Positions 1 to 7,263 are shown, numbered from the stretch's first letter. The stretch: 9,442 nucleotides of DNA from Pseudomonadota bacterium (GCA_021778935.1 JAJYBQ010000076.1:1-9442), one strand, 5' to 3'. A program made the numbers and translations. Notes: a model not told the origin generated them from the sequence alone.

Positions 1-1
1 G

Positions 2-208
2 GTTCCGGAAAACGATGCCACCTGGCGTCGGCATCGCGCGGAGCGCGACTTCCTTCCGCGGCTGGTCGAGGCTGACGAAGCAATGGCGGGCATCGCCCTG
101 CAGTCGCGCGAGTCCGCGCGCAGCGGCAACGCGCTTTCCGCCGTGGAGGCTGCCGTCGCATCGTTGCGGGTGGCAGCGGAGCGCCGCAAAGCGATCCTGG
201 CGGGTTGA
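2..208 (+). CDS. C-terminal end of an unrecognised protein (5' partial)
   Basis: A reading frame enters from the left edge and ends at TGA 206-208, giving the last 68 residues of a protein. The visible part is rich in Ala, Arg and Glu and looks mostly helical, ending in ...RRKAILAG. It contains no Cys and no catalytic motif I recognise. The frame is preferred over the overlapping ones because its composition is ordinary protein-like, whereas the alternative frame over 15-293 is Arg/Ser/Trp-rich shadow sequence. No function is proposed. The next gene on this strand starts about 390 bp downstream, so the two are probably not tightly coupled. Confidence 0.5.
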   Translation, partial: VPENDATWRRHRAERDFLPRLVEADEAMAGIALQSRESARSGNALSAVEAAVASLRVAAERRKAILAG

Positions 209-283
209 CCGAAATGGCCGGTGCCGCTGCGTAACGATTCCTGCCTGCCCTCAGTTCTGCATCCGCAATCGCACATGCCGGAC

Positions 284-331
284 TGGCCTCTGAACCTTCG
301 AATCAGAAACCGTTCGCCGATCGCAACCGGA
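284..331 (+). repeat. 48-bp dispersed repeat, copy A
   Basis: This 48-bp block matches 2038-2085 at 46 of 48 positions in the same orientation. The differences are A302 against T2056 and G316 against A2070. Inside it is a small hairpin with arms TCTGA (289-293) and TCAGA (303-307). In copy B the first substitution extends the stem to six base pairs. Both copies are intergenic. The family is not recognised; it could be a REP-like palindromic element or a shared regulatory site. Confidence 0.85.
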
Positions 332-346
332 CGTTCCTACCGGTTG
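324..346. repeat. 7-bp inverted repeat
   Basis: Arms CAACCGG (324-330) and CCGGTTG (340-346) are perfect complements around a 9-nt loop. The left arm belongs to repeat copy A; the right arm is unique to this locus and absent beside copy B. No T-run follows on either strand, so it is not a standard terminator. Confidence 0.4.
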
Positions 347-600
347 TGGGGGAAATTCGATGGGCTCGCCAACCCATGCCTTATACAATCCCCCTGGACG
401 CTGCCGTTCCTGCGCCGTATCGAGGTAATGATCGGAATTGCCAAGTTCCATGTCCGACTCGCAGCGATATGACTTGACGAAACGTCGCGCCGATTCGAAC
501 GCGGTGCGTCGAATCGATTCCACCGTGGGCTCGGCGCTCGCCGCGGCGCCTTCGTGGGGAGTCGCCGGCAGGGGGGGCGGGTCCGTACGGTGGCTTGGTC

Positions 601-1569
601 ATGGGACGCCGTAGCCACCCCGTCCGCTGGTGGACGCGGTTGTGGAACCGCTCACCGAGCGCCGCCGGCCCCGCGCCGACCGGCGCAGCCGTGGAACCGG
701 TGGCGCTACCCGAGCGGCGCGGCGATGCCGACGCGGGCTCCGAGCCCACCCCGGTTGCGGTGTTCGAGCGCTTGACGGGATGCCGCTGCGACGCCGGCGC
801 GGAACTGCGTCCGGACGAGGCAGCAGTGCTCGGGATGATCGAGGCGCTGCTCGCTTCGGGCGAATCGCTCGCCCCCTGGGTGCCGCGTCCGCCGAACCTG
901 CTTCCCCGCCTGCTTGCCTGTCTCCACGGAGACGATCCCTCGTTGCGCGATGCCGCTGCCTTGATCCGCATGGACGGGAGGATGGCCGTCGAGGTGGTCC
1001 GTCTTGCCAATTCCGCTGCGACGCGGCATGTGGCGCCGGTGCAGGACCTGGAGCAGGCGGCAATGCGCCTGGGCATCGGCGGGTTGCTGCGCGTCGCCGG
1101 CGCAAGCCTTGCCCGGCCGCTGTTCGATGCACAGCGCGCTCCATTGCTGGCGCGCGCCGCCCCGGTGTTGTGGAAGCTTTCGCAGGAGAAGAGCCTGCTG
1201 TGCTACCGGCAGGCTCCGCCCGCAGGGGTTGACGCGTTTGATGCCTATCTCGCCGGTTTGACGCACAACATCGGCTGGATCGGCGCCTTGCGCGCGCTCG
1301 GACGCCATCAGCCGGCTCCGCGTGAGCCCTACAGCGCGGTCTTCATCACGCGTTTGGCCCGGCTGAGCGAGCTTCTGTTCGGTGCCAGTGCCGAGCAGTG
1401 GCAACTCAACGACGCACTGAGCCGGCTCGGGATCGCGCTGCGCGATTCCCGGCTGGAACACAGCACGCTCCCGCTGGCCGGCGTACTCTGGCGTGCCGAA
1501 TGCGAGGTCAACCGCAAGGTATTGCTGCCCGATGTCAACGAGGAGGCCGCGAATCCGGGCGGCTTTTGA
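601..1569 (+). CDS. HDOD domain protein
   Basis: The product is 322 residues. HDOD domains are helical relatives of HD phosphohydrolases that have lost the metal site; they act as scaffolds in bacterial signalling, often with c-di-GMP or chemotaxis proteins. The domain spans roughly residues 95-285. It shows the family's opening pattern (PPNLLPRLL near 98), the RLANS motif near 134, and AYLAGLTHNIG near 215, where the classical His-Asp is His-Asn, consistent with a non-enzymatic domain. Residues 1-60 are Arg/Pro/Ala-rich and probably disordered. No partner domain such as GGDEF or a receiver is attached. The start at ATG 601 is preferred over TTG 595 because GGTGG (589-593) sits 7 nt upstream. 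It converges on the small membrane gene. The specific pathway is unknown. Confidence 0.85.
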   Translation: MGRRSHPVRWWTRLWNRSPSAAGPAPTGAAVEPVALPERRGDADAGSEPTPVAVFERLTGCRCDAGAELRPDEAAVLGMIEALLASGESLAPWVPRPPNLLPRLLACLHGDDPSLRDAAALIRMDGRMAVEVVRLANSAATRHVAPVQDLEQAAMRLGIGGLLRVAGASLARPLFDAQRAPLLARAAPVLWKLSQEKSLLCYRQAPPAGVDAFDAYLAGLTHNIGWIGALRALGRHQPAPREPYSAVFITRLARLSELLFGASAEQWQLNDALSRLGIALRDSRLEHSTLPLAGVLWRAECEVNRKVLLPDVNEEAANPGGF

Positions 1570-1631
1570 TTTCCTTCGCCAGATTCCGGCGGGAATCGAC
1601 CCGGACTCCATTTCGCGTCGCCGATGACCGG

Positions 1632-1661
1632 AAAAAACGGCGGATCCGGTTGGATCCGCCG
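1632..1661 (-). terminator. Intrinsic terminator of the small membrane protein gene
   Basis: On the minus strand a 10-bp perfect stem (arms 1652-1661 and 1638-1647, including GGCGGATCC) with a 4-nt loop is followed directly by six T residues (1637-1632). It lies 61 bp past the stop codon of the minus-strand gene. There is no T-run on the plus-strand side, so it serves the minus-strand transcript, though the hairpin could also slow convergent transcription from the HDOD gene. Confidence 0.9.
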
Positions 1662-1721
1662 AACGTCGCGGAGCAGGGCGGCGCGACTGCGCCGCCCGCA
1701 CCGCCAGGGGAGAATCGGCGC

Positions 1722-1955
1722 TCAGGCGGCGTGGGCCGCCTTGGCGTCGTCGTGCGAAACCGTAGCGCGGTGCAGCGCACGCAAGGCGAGCGCGATGCCG
1801 CTGGCGGCGAGGGTCCACTCGAGTCCGGTGACGATGGTCTGCGCGCGCAGGATCGACTCTTCGAATGCGACGAACGCGACGGGCACGAGAACGATGGGAG
1901 CGGCCATCACGATGAGGGAGAGGGTTTCGAGGAAGGTCGGCTTTTGGGTCGTCAT
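1722..1955 (-). CDS. Small protein with two predicted membrane helices
   Basis: The product is 77 residues starting MTTQKPTFLE. Two hydrophobic segments, about residues 12-32 and 43-62, are separated by a short loop containing EES and Arg. The C-terminal tail is hydrophilic (SHDDAKAAHAA). This suggests an inner-membrane hairpin protein with both ends on the same side. The start at ATG 1955 is chosen because GGAG lies exactly 6 nt upstream. An in-frame ATG at 1967 has no such site, and the longer open frame upstream (to 2156) runs through the intergenic repeat. It is transcribed alone and ends at an intrinsic terminator, so it is an independent unit. The family is not recognised, and no function is assigned. 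The good translation signal and terminator support it being a real gene. Confidence 0.8.
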   Translation of the reverse strand: MTTQKPTFLETLSLIVMAAPIVLVPVAFVAFEESILRAQTIVTGLEWTLAASGIALALRALHRATVSHDDAKAAHAA

Positions 1956-1961
1956 GTCAAT

Positions 1962-1965
1962 CTCC
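1962..1965 (-). promoter_or_regulatory. Ribosome binding site fixing the start of the small membrane protein
   Basis: On the minus strand GGAG is followed by the 6-nt spacer ATTGAC and then ATG 1955. This decides between two in-frame ATG codons, since the GGAG overlaps the codons just after the upstream ATG (1967). Confidence 0.75.
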
Positions 1966-2037
1966 ATACGGTTTGTTTCGGGACTCGGGTTCGCCGTGCG
2001 AACCGTCGATGGGCGTACTGTGCGCCCGCGCGGTGAA

Positions 2038-2085
2038 TGGCCTCTGAACCTTCGATTCAGAAACCGTTCACCGATCGCAACCGGA
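2038..2085 (+). repeat. 48-bp dispersed repeat, copy B
   Basis: This is the second copy, 1754 bp from copy A, in the same orientation, and 46/48 identical. It contains a 6-bp perfect stem, TCTGAA (2043-2048) and TTCAGA (2056-2061), with loop CCTTCGA. It ends 83 bp upstream of the small membrane gene's start, on the promoter side of that gene. Sequence outside the 48 bp does not align between the copies. Confidence 0.85.
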
Positions 2086-2247
2086 TGTAACGGTCGATGC
2101 CGCGTCCTTTGCGCAAGCGCAACCGGGCGTTCGACCGTTGCCACCGCGACTTGCATCGGCGGCGCCAGTGGCGTAGATTGAAGCCGTCTTCACCACCCCG
2201 GGGAGGTCGATATTGCCAAGCAGCCAGGGAATGTTCTGACCACACAA

Positions 2248-2261
2248 CGCGCTTCGGCGTG
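2248..2261 (+). repeat. Short hairpin with a TTCG tetraloop
   Basis: CGCGC and GCGTG flank the stable loop TTCG, forming five base pairs including one G-T. It is the first of a series of hairpins in this intergenic region. It is followed by a CCCC...GGGG pair (2268-2281) and then ATTTCT, which is too weak to call a terminator. Confidence 0.35.
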
Positions 2262-2289
2262 AAGAGTCCCCGCCCATGGGGGCATTTCT

Positions 2290-2384
2290 CAGGCACTGCA
2301 CAGACCTTGCGTTTGGCGGTGCCTGGTTTCTTTGGGGCAGGTGAATTCCTGCGAAGCCCTGTCGGCTACCCGGATTTTCACGGG
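2290..2384 (+). repeat. Three consecutive inverted repeats upstream of the efflux operon
   Basis: Three perfect short stems follow one another: CAGGCAC (2290-2296) with GTGCCTG (2319-2325); GCAGG (2337-2341) with CCTGC (2348-2352); and CCCG (2369-2372) with CGGG (2381-2384). They lie about 210-310 bp before the adaptor start and could be part of a 5' leader RNA or of a decayed repeat element. No known riboswitch consensus was matched. Individual stems this short can arise by chance in GC-rich DNA. Confidence 0.3.
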
Positions 2385-2597
2385 AGTTCCGCCTGCCGCG
2401 CGTAGTCTGGCGGGCTCTTGCTGCGGTGTTTCCTGCGTCACCACATCCCTCCGCCGGCCCGGTCGAATCCCTACCTGATCCGGTGGTGCGGCGGTGCTCC
2501 GTTTCAGGTCCAATTTCCGCGCGGACTGCGATTCGTCACAGTAGACCGCGTCCGGCGCGCCGCGGAGAATCGCGGCGCCGTGCCGGTTGGACTCCAC

Positions 2598-3782
2598 ATG
2601 ATGCGACCCGCCCCCTTCCGCCTGTTTTTGTATTCGGCCGTGCCGCTGTTGTGCGCCGTGGCCGTGCTCGCCTGCTCGGGGCGAGGCGCGGGCGAGGCCC
2701 GGGGTCCCGCCGCAACGATCGTTGATACCCCCAAAGATATCCTGGATCTGCGCGACAAGCAGACCCGCTCGCTGCAGTTCGTTCCGGCGGTGTCGCATCC
2801 GTTCACGCCGGAACGCACGGCGGTGGGCAGCATCGATTTCGATGAGGATCGCGCCGTCGCGGTGTTTCCGCCCTATGCGGGGCGCATCGGAACCGTCTAC
2901 GTCCGCGTCGGCGACGTGGTGCGAAAGGGGCAGTCGCTCTATACGATCGACAGCCCCGACCTGATCCAGGCCGAGTCCACGCTGATTGCGGCGGCGGGAG
3001 TGTACCGGCTCACAACCGATGCGCTCGCCCGCGCGCGCGGGCTCTACGCCGGCCAGGGCATCGCGCAGAAGGATCTGCAGCAGGCCGTTTCCGATCAGCA
3101 GACGGCGGCGGGGAATTACGAGGCAGCGCGCAAGGCGCTGCAGTTGTTTGGCAGGAGCGGGCGGGAGATCGACGCGATCGCCGCGCGCCGGCGGGTCGAT
3201 CGCGCGCTGGTGGTGGCCAGCCCGGTTTCGGGGCAGGTGACGGCACGGGCCGCGCAAGCCGGGCTCTACGTGCAGCCGGGCACGGCGCCGGCGCCGGTCA
3301 GCGTGGCCGACCGTTCCACGGTATGGATGAACGCCAATGTCGCCGAGGGCGATCTCCCCGAGATGCGCAGGGGAGCGGCGGTGCGGGCGCAACTCATGGC
3401 GTTCCCGGATCGGACGTTCCTGGGCAAGGTCGATGTGATCGGTGCTGCCGTCGACCCCAATACCCATACGGCTGTCGTCCGCTCGGCATTGCGGGATCCG
3501 GGCGGCGTCTTGCATCCCGGAATGCTCGCGCGTTTCGTCATTCAGGCGGGAGATCCGGTTGTCGGCGTCGCCGTGCCGCAGGATGCCGTCGTGCGCGAAG
3601 GCGACGGCGCGATGACGGTGTGGGTGACGACCGATCAGCGCCATTTCACCCGCCGGGTGGTGACGACCGGGATGCGACAGGACGGACTCGTGCAAATCGT
3701 CGACGGATTGCAGGCGGGCGAGATGGTCGTCGGCAAGGGGGCCTTGCTGCTCAGCAACCTCTACGCGGGCAATCCCGAGTAG
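2598..3782 (+). CDS. RND efflux periplasmic adaptor (membrane fusion protein), CzcB/CusB type
   Basis: The product is 394 residues and forms the periplasmic bridge between the inner-membrane pump and the outer-membrane channel. Residues 1-25 are a signal peptide ending VLAC, with Cys26 as the likely lipidated residue. The usual adaptor domains follow: first half of the barrel-sandwich (about 86-125, AGRIGTVYVRVGDVVRKG), a helical hairpin (about 126-200), the second half (205-228, SPVSGQVTARAAQAG), a beta-barrel (about 235-315) and a membrane-proximal domain (about 320-385). There is no His- or Met-rich metal-binding extension. The frame is open upstream to 2418, but ATG 2598 (or the adjacent ATG 2601) is chosen because it puts the lipoprotein signal at the N-terminus; the ribosome binding site is weak. 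The pump gene starts 19 bp downstream. The family is clear; czcB-like naming is by homology only. Confidence 0.92.
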   Translation: MMRPAPFRLFLYSAVPLLCAVAVLACSGRGAGEARGPAATIVDTPKDILDLRDKQTRSLQFVPAVSHPFTPERTAVGSIDFDEDRAVAVFPPYAGRIGTVYVRVGDVVRKGQSLYTIDSPDLIQAESTLIAAAGVYRLTTDALARARGLYAGQGIAQKDLQQAVSDQQTAAGNYEAARKALQLFGRSGREIDAIAARRRVDRALVVASPVSGQVTARAAQAGLYVQPGTAPAPVSVADRSTVWMNANVAEGDLPEMRRGAAVRAQLMAFPDRTFLGKVDVIGAAVDPNTHTAVVRSALRDPGGVLHPGMLARFVIQAGDPVVGVAVPQDAVVREGDGAMTVWVTTDQRHFTRRVVTTGMRQDGLVQIVDGLQAGEMVVGKGALLLSNLYAGNPE

Positions 3783-3801
3783 TCGGCAGGAACCACCCCC
3801 G

Positions 3802-6800
3802 GTGCTGCGGAAGATCCTGGCCTTCGCCCTCGCGCGCCGCGCGCTCGTCGTGTTCGGCGTGGTGATGTTTCTCGCCGCGGGGCTGGCGGCCGTGGAGAAG
3901 CTCAACGTCGAGGCCTATCCCAATCCGGCGCCGGTGATTCTGGAGATCACCGCTCAGGCGCCCGGGATGTCGGCCGAGGAGATGGAGCGCTACTACACCA
4001 TCCCGATGGAAATCGGTCTCTATGCCACGCCGGGTGTTGCGAACATCCGGTCGACCTCGTTCTACGGCCTGTCGTTCGTGCGCGTCACCTTCCAGTACGG
4101 CGTCGACTACTATTTCGCCTATACCCAGGCGGCGCTGGCCTTGCAGCAGAACGTCACCCTGCCGGGCGGCCAGACGCCGCAGATCCAGCAGTCCAGCCTG
4201 GTGGGCGAGGTCTACCGCTATCAGGTTGTCGGACCGCCGCATTTCGGGCTGACGAACCTGCGCACGGTGCAGGACTGGATCGTCGCCCGGCGGCTCTCGA
4301 CGATTCCCGGCGTCGCGGCGGTCAATAGCTGGGGTGGCACTACCAAGGAGTTCCAGGTCCAGGCCGATTTCGCGCGCATGCAGGCCTACGGCGTCACCGT
4401 GCCCCAGATCATGACCGCGCTGGGGAATGCCAATCTCAATGTCGGTGGGCGGGAAATATCCCTCGGCGAGCAGTCGGTCAATATCCGCGGCATCGGTCTG
4501 ATCGACGATGGCGGCGCCGACGACCTCACCCGGGGCTACCGGGTTCGGGACATCGAAAACATCGTCCTATCCCAGTCCAACGGGGTACCGGTGCGCATCA
4601 AGGACATCGGCCGGGTCAAGGTCGGGTATATGCCGCGGCTGGGAATCGCGGGCCGCGACCACGACGATGACATCGTCGCCGCCATCGTGGTGATGAGTCG
4701 CACCGAGCATACGAATCACATTGTTCCGAAGATCGAGAAGATGGTCGCGCGCATCAATCACGACGGCAGCCTGCCGCCGGGCGTGCGCGTCGTGCCGTAC
4801 TACGATCGCACCGCGCTCGTGCATGTCACGACGGAGACCGTGGTGCATAACCTCGTGGTGGGCTGCCTGCTGGTGTTTCTGGTTCAGTGGATCTTTCTCG
4901 GCGATCTGCGCAGCGCGATCATCGTCGGGGTCAACATTCCGTTCGCGCTGCTCTTCAGCATCATTCTTCTCGTGTTGCGCGGCGAGGACGCGAACCTGCT
5001 GTCGATCGGCGCGGTCGATTTCGGCATCATCATCGACTCGGCGGTGATTCTGGTCGAAAACGTGTTCCGCAATTTTCAGGCGGGCAAGGCAACCCAGCGG
5101 CGGCTGATCGAGGATCTGGCCGAAGGGCAGGTCGGCGCCGATCCTTCCCACGCCGGGGATATGGGCGACACGCCGGGGTGGAGCGACCGACTGCGTCTGA
5201 TCTATGTCAGCGCGTTCCAGGTCGACAAGGCGGTGCTGTTTTCCCTCGCGGTGACGCTGGCGGCGTTTGTGCCGCTTTTCACCATGCAGGGCGTCGAAGG
5301 GCAGATCTTCGGGCCGATGGCACGCACCTACGGCTACGCGCTGGCCGGTGCGCTGATCGCAACCTTCACCGTGACGCCGGTCCTGGCTTCGTTCCTGCTG
5401 CCAAAGCATGTCGAGGAGGTTGAGACGGCGGTCGTGCGGCGGTTGCGCGCGGCCTACACGCCGGCGTTGCGCTGGGCCCTGGTGCACCGGGGCCCGGTCG
5501 CGGCGGGTGGCGTGGCCTTTCTGGTCATTTGCGGTCTGCTGGCGTCACGGCTCGGTTCGGAATTCCTGCCGGCGCTGGAGGAGGGGAACTATTGGATTCG
5601 CGTGTCGCTGCCGCCGACGATGACCTTGGCTGCGGGCACGGAGACGACGCGCAAAGTGCGCGAAATCCTGTTGCGCCACCCGGAGATCCTCACTGCGGTG
5701 TCGCAGCACGGACGGCCCGACAACGGCAGCGATGCATCGCCGCTGTCGAACGTCGAGATCTTCGCACCGCTCAAGCCGCTGGACGAGTGGCCCTCCGGCC
5801 TTACCAAGGACCGGCTCACGGCGCAGCTGGCGCGGGAGATCCACGATGCGGTTCCGGGCGTGGGTCTGAACTTTTCGCAGTACATCCAGGACAATGTCGA
5901 AGAGGCACTCTCGGGCGTAAAAGGGGAAAACTCCGTCAAGATCGTCGGCCCCAACCTCGCGGTGCTGGAGCGCTTGGCGGGGGAGGTCGAGGACCAGTTG
6001 CGGCAGGTCCCGGGGGTCACCGACCTGGGAATCTTTCATGTCCTCGGCCAGCCCAACCTCGACATCCGGATCGACCGCGAGCGGGCGGCGCGCTATGGCC
6101 TCAATACCGGGGACGTTGCGACGGTGATCCGCGTGCTGCTGGGCGACGGGGTTGCGACCCAGATCCTGGAGGGGGACCGCACGTTCAATCTGACGGTGCG
6201 TCTGGCGCCCAAGTACCGCAACGATATCGCGGCGATCGGCGACATTCCCGTCGGGTACCAGACGCAAGCGGGATCGACCGCGTACATTCCGCTGCGGGAG
6301 TTGGCGACGATCCGCGTGAATACCGGTGCTTCCTACATCTACCATGAGAGCGCGGCGCGCGACATTCCCGTCAAGTTCAGCGTGCGCGGACGCGATCTCG
6401 GTAGCACGGTGGCCGATGCGCGGCGTCGTATCCGGGAACACGTGCATCTTCCCAACAGCTACCGCATCGAATGGGCGGGTGAGTTCGGCGAGTTGCAGCA
6501 GGCGAAGCGACGCCTTGCGGTCATCGTGCCGGTGAGTCTTGCCCTCATCCTGATGCTTCTTTATGGCCTCTTCAATTCGATGCGCGACAGCCTGCTTGCG
6601 CTCTCCGGCATTCCGTTCGCGGTGGGTGGCGGCATCCTCGCGTTGTCTGCGGCCGGATTGCCGTTCAGCATCTCGGCGGCCATCGGCTTTGTCTCGCTGT
6701 TCGGCGTGTCGGTGATGAACGGCATTCTGCTGATCACGTACTACAACCAGTTGCGGACTTCGGGTGTGGATGGGGTGGAGGCGATGTTCCATGCCGCAGG

Positions 6801-7035
6801 CCAGCGGATGCGGCCGATGCTGATGACCGCGCTATCGGCGTGCATCGGCCTGCTGCCGGCGGCGATTTCGCATGGCATCGGCAGCCAGGTGCAGCGGCCG
6901 CTCGCCACCGTGGTGGTGGGTGGCCTGTTGATCGGCCCCATCGTTCTGTTATTGGTGGTGCCGGCGATGCAGACCTTGCTGTTGCATGGCCGCGGCGCGG
7001 GGAAAATCGGCGGCGCGCCGGGGGATGGTGTGTGA
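3802..7035 (+). CDS. Heavy-metal-efflux RND pump, CzcA/CusA family
   Basis: The product is 1077 residues, a normal length for this family. It is a proton-driven inner-membrane trimer exporting substrate, usually metal cations, through the adaptor and channel. The first membrane helix is at about 12-31. The fourth carries DFGIIIDSAVILVEN (406-420): Asp406, Asp412 and Glu419 have the same spacing as the proton-relay residues of Cupriavidus CzcA. Ser413 stands where CzcA proteins usually have Gly. The C-terminal half ends with GVSVMNGILL (968-977), RMRPMLMTAL (1002-1011) and QRPLATVVVGG (1031-1041), all typical of the family. The porter region near EEGNYWIRV (593-601) lacks the Met expected for the first of the CusA copper/silver methionines, which argues weakly against copper or silver. 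The start is GTG 3802, with CAGGA 10 nt upstream. Substrate is unresolved. Confidence 0.93.
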   Translation: MLRKILAFALARRALVVFGVVMFLAAGLAAVEKLNVEAYPNPAPVILEITAQAPGMSAEEMERYYTIPMEIGLYATPGVANIRSTSFYGLSFVRVTFQYGVDYYFAYTQAALALQQNVTLPGGQTPQIQQSSLVGEVYRYQVVGPPHFGLTNLRTVQDWIVARRLSTIPGVAAVNSWGGTTKEFQVQADFARMQAYGVTVPQIMTALGNANLNVGGREISLGEQSVNIRGIGLIDDGGADDLTRGYRVRDIENIVLSQSNGVPVRIKDIGRVKVGYMPRLGIAGRDHDDDIVAAIVVMSRTEHTNHIVPKIEKMVARINHDGSLPPGVRVVPYYDRTALVHVTTETVVHNLVVGCLLVFLVQWIFLGDLRSAIIVGVNIPFALLFSIILLVLRGEDANLLSIGAVDFGIIIDSAVILVENVFRNFQAGKATQRRLIEDLAEGQVGADPSHAGDMGDTPGWSDRLRLIYVSAFQVDKAVLFSLAVTLAAFVPLFTMQGVEGQIFGPMARTYGYALAGALIATFTVTPVLASFLLPKHVEEVETAVVRRLRAAYTPALRWALVHRGPVAAGGVAFLVICGLLASRLGSEFLPALEEGNYWIRVSLPPTMTLAAGTETTRKVREILLRHPEILTAVSQHGRPDNGSDASPLSNVEIFAPLKPLDEWPSGLTKDRLTAQLAREIHDAVPGVGLNFSQYIQDNVEEALSGVKGENSVKIVGPNLAVLERLAGEVEDQLRQVPGVTDLGIFHVLGQPNLDIRIDRERAARYGLNTGDVATVIRVLLGDGVATQILEGDRTFNLTVRLAPKYRNDIAAIGDIPVGYQTQAGSTAYIPLRELATIRVNTGASYIYHESAARDIPVKFSVRGRDLGSTVADARRRIREHVHLPNSYRIEWAGEFGELQQAKRRLAVIVPVSLALILMLLYGLFNSMRDSLLALSGIPFAVGGGILALSAAGLPFSISAAIGFVSLFGVSVMNGILLITYYNQLRTSGVDGVEAMFHAAGQRMRPMLMTALSACIGLLPAAISHGIGSQVQRPLATVVVGGLLIGPIVLLLVVPAMQTLLLHGRGAGKIGGAPGDGV

Positions 7036-7056
7036 ACCGCTCCACCCGCATCCCAT

Positions 7057-7083
7057 CCCGCCCCTCCCGGTGGAAGGGGCGGG
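7057..7083. repeat. GC-rich palindrome after the pump gene
   Basis: Arms at 7057-7067 and 7072-7083 pair over 11 bases with one bulged A and a 4-nt loop. It lies 21 bp past the pump's stop codon, inside the operon. It looks like a variant of the palindromic repeat family that continues to 7280. No T-run follows, so it may act as an mRNA stabiliser or partial attenuator rather than a terminator. Confidence 0.6.
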
Positions 7084-7120
7084 GACGCGTTCCAGCCCCC
7101 GCGAAACAAAGCACGGCAGC

Positions 7121-7263
7121 GGAAACGCCCCCCCTCTCCCGCCTGCAAAGGATGGCCGGGGAAACGCCCCCCCTCTCCCGCCTGCAAAGGATGGCCGGGG
7201 AAACGCACCCCCTCTTTCGCTTGCAAAGGACGGCCGGGGAAACGCACCCCCTCTCCCGCTTGC
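7121..7263. repeat. Tandem 39-bp repeat (three full copies plus a partial fourth)
   Basis: Units run 7121-7159, 7160-7198, 7199-7237 and 7238-7263 (partial). The first two are identical over all 39 bases; the third differs at five positions. A degenerate fragment of the same unit precedes them at about 7105-7120. Each starts GGAAACGC, contains CTCTCCCGC or a variant, and ends GGCCGG. The period is 13 codons and no unit contains a stop in the frame of the downstream channel gene, so the block is read as repeats of roughly ETPPLSRLQRMAG in that frame. The core is related to the common proteobacterial palindrome whose translations give strings such as LTPALSRKRERG. Confidence 0.9.

Larger units (their letters stand above)
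209..600. other. Intergenic region with a dispersed repeat and hairpins
   Basis: No convincing gene lies in this stretch. It contains the first copy of a 48-bp dispersed repeat (284-331), a 7-bp perfect inverted repeat overlapping the repeat's end (324-346), and a smaller 5-bp hairpin with arms ATGGG and CCCAT near 361-378. A TATACA hexamer at 382-387 resembles a sigma-70 -10 box but has no good -35 partner. A 54-codon frame at 450-614 overlaps the start of the next gene and lacks a good ribosome binding site, so it is not called. No T-tract terminator is seen after the partial gene. Confidence 0.5.
1968..2597. other. Long intergenic region with the second repeat copy and a row of hairpins
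   Basis: About 640 bp without a convincing gene separates the divergent small membrane gene from the efflux operon. It must contain the promoters of both, but no clear -35/-10 pair is visible. It holds repeat copy B (2038-2085) and several short inverted repeats between 2248 and 2384 (listed separately). Open frames across it are Arg-rich or lack ribosome binding sites. No dyad of the spacing expected for a MerR-type metal regulator was recognised. Confidence 0.5.

Noticed and set aside
382..387. TATACA as the promoter of the HDOD gene
   Set aside because: No acceptable -35 hexamer lies at normal spacing and the site is more than 200 bp from the start codon.
450..614. A 54-codon frame starting MSDSQRYDLTKRR before the HDOD gene
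   Set aside because: It has no good ribosome binding site, becomes Gly-rich low-complexity sequence, overlaps the HDOD start and matches nothing I recognise.
2097..2405. A 102-residue plus-strand frame upstream of the adaptor gene
   Set aside because: Its N-terminal half is Arg-rich shadow sequence, it has no ribosome binding site, and it spans the hairpin cluster.
2465..2495. A short stretch resembling the ACCTGATC part of a TPP riboswitch
   Set aside because: The other conserved TPP elements (CTGAGA and the 3' GTAGGGA strand) are absent and the downstream genes are not thiamine genes.
2289..3905. Long minus-strand frames opposite the adaptor and pump (also 4567-5487 and 5545-6792)
   Set aside because: They are Arg/His/Gln-rich antisense frames opened by high GC content; the plus-strand frames match conserved families over their whole length.
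7121..7263. A CRISPR-like array
   Set aside because: The units are contiguous 39-bp tandem copies without unique spacers and no cas genes are nearby.
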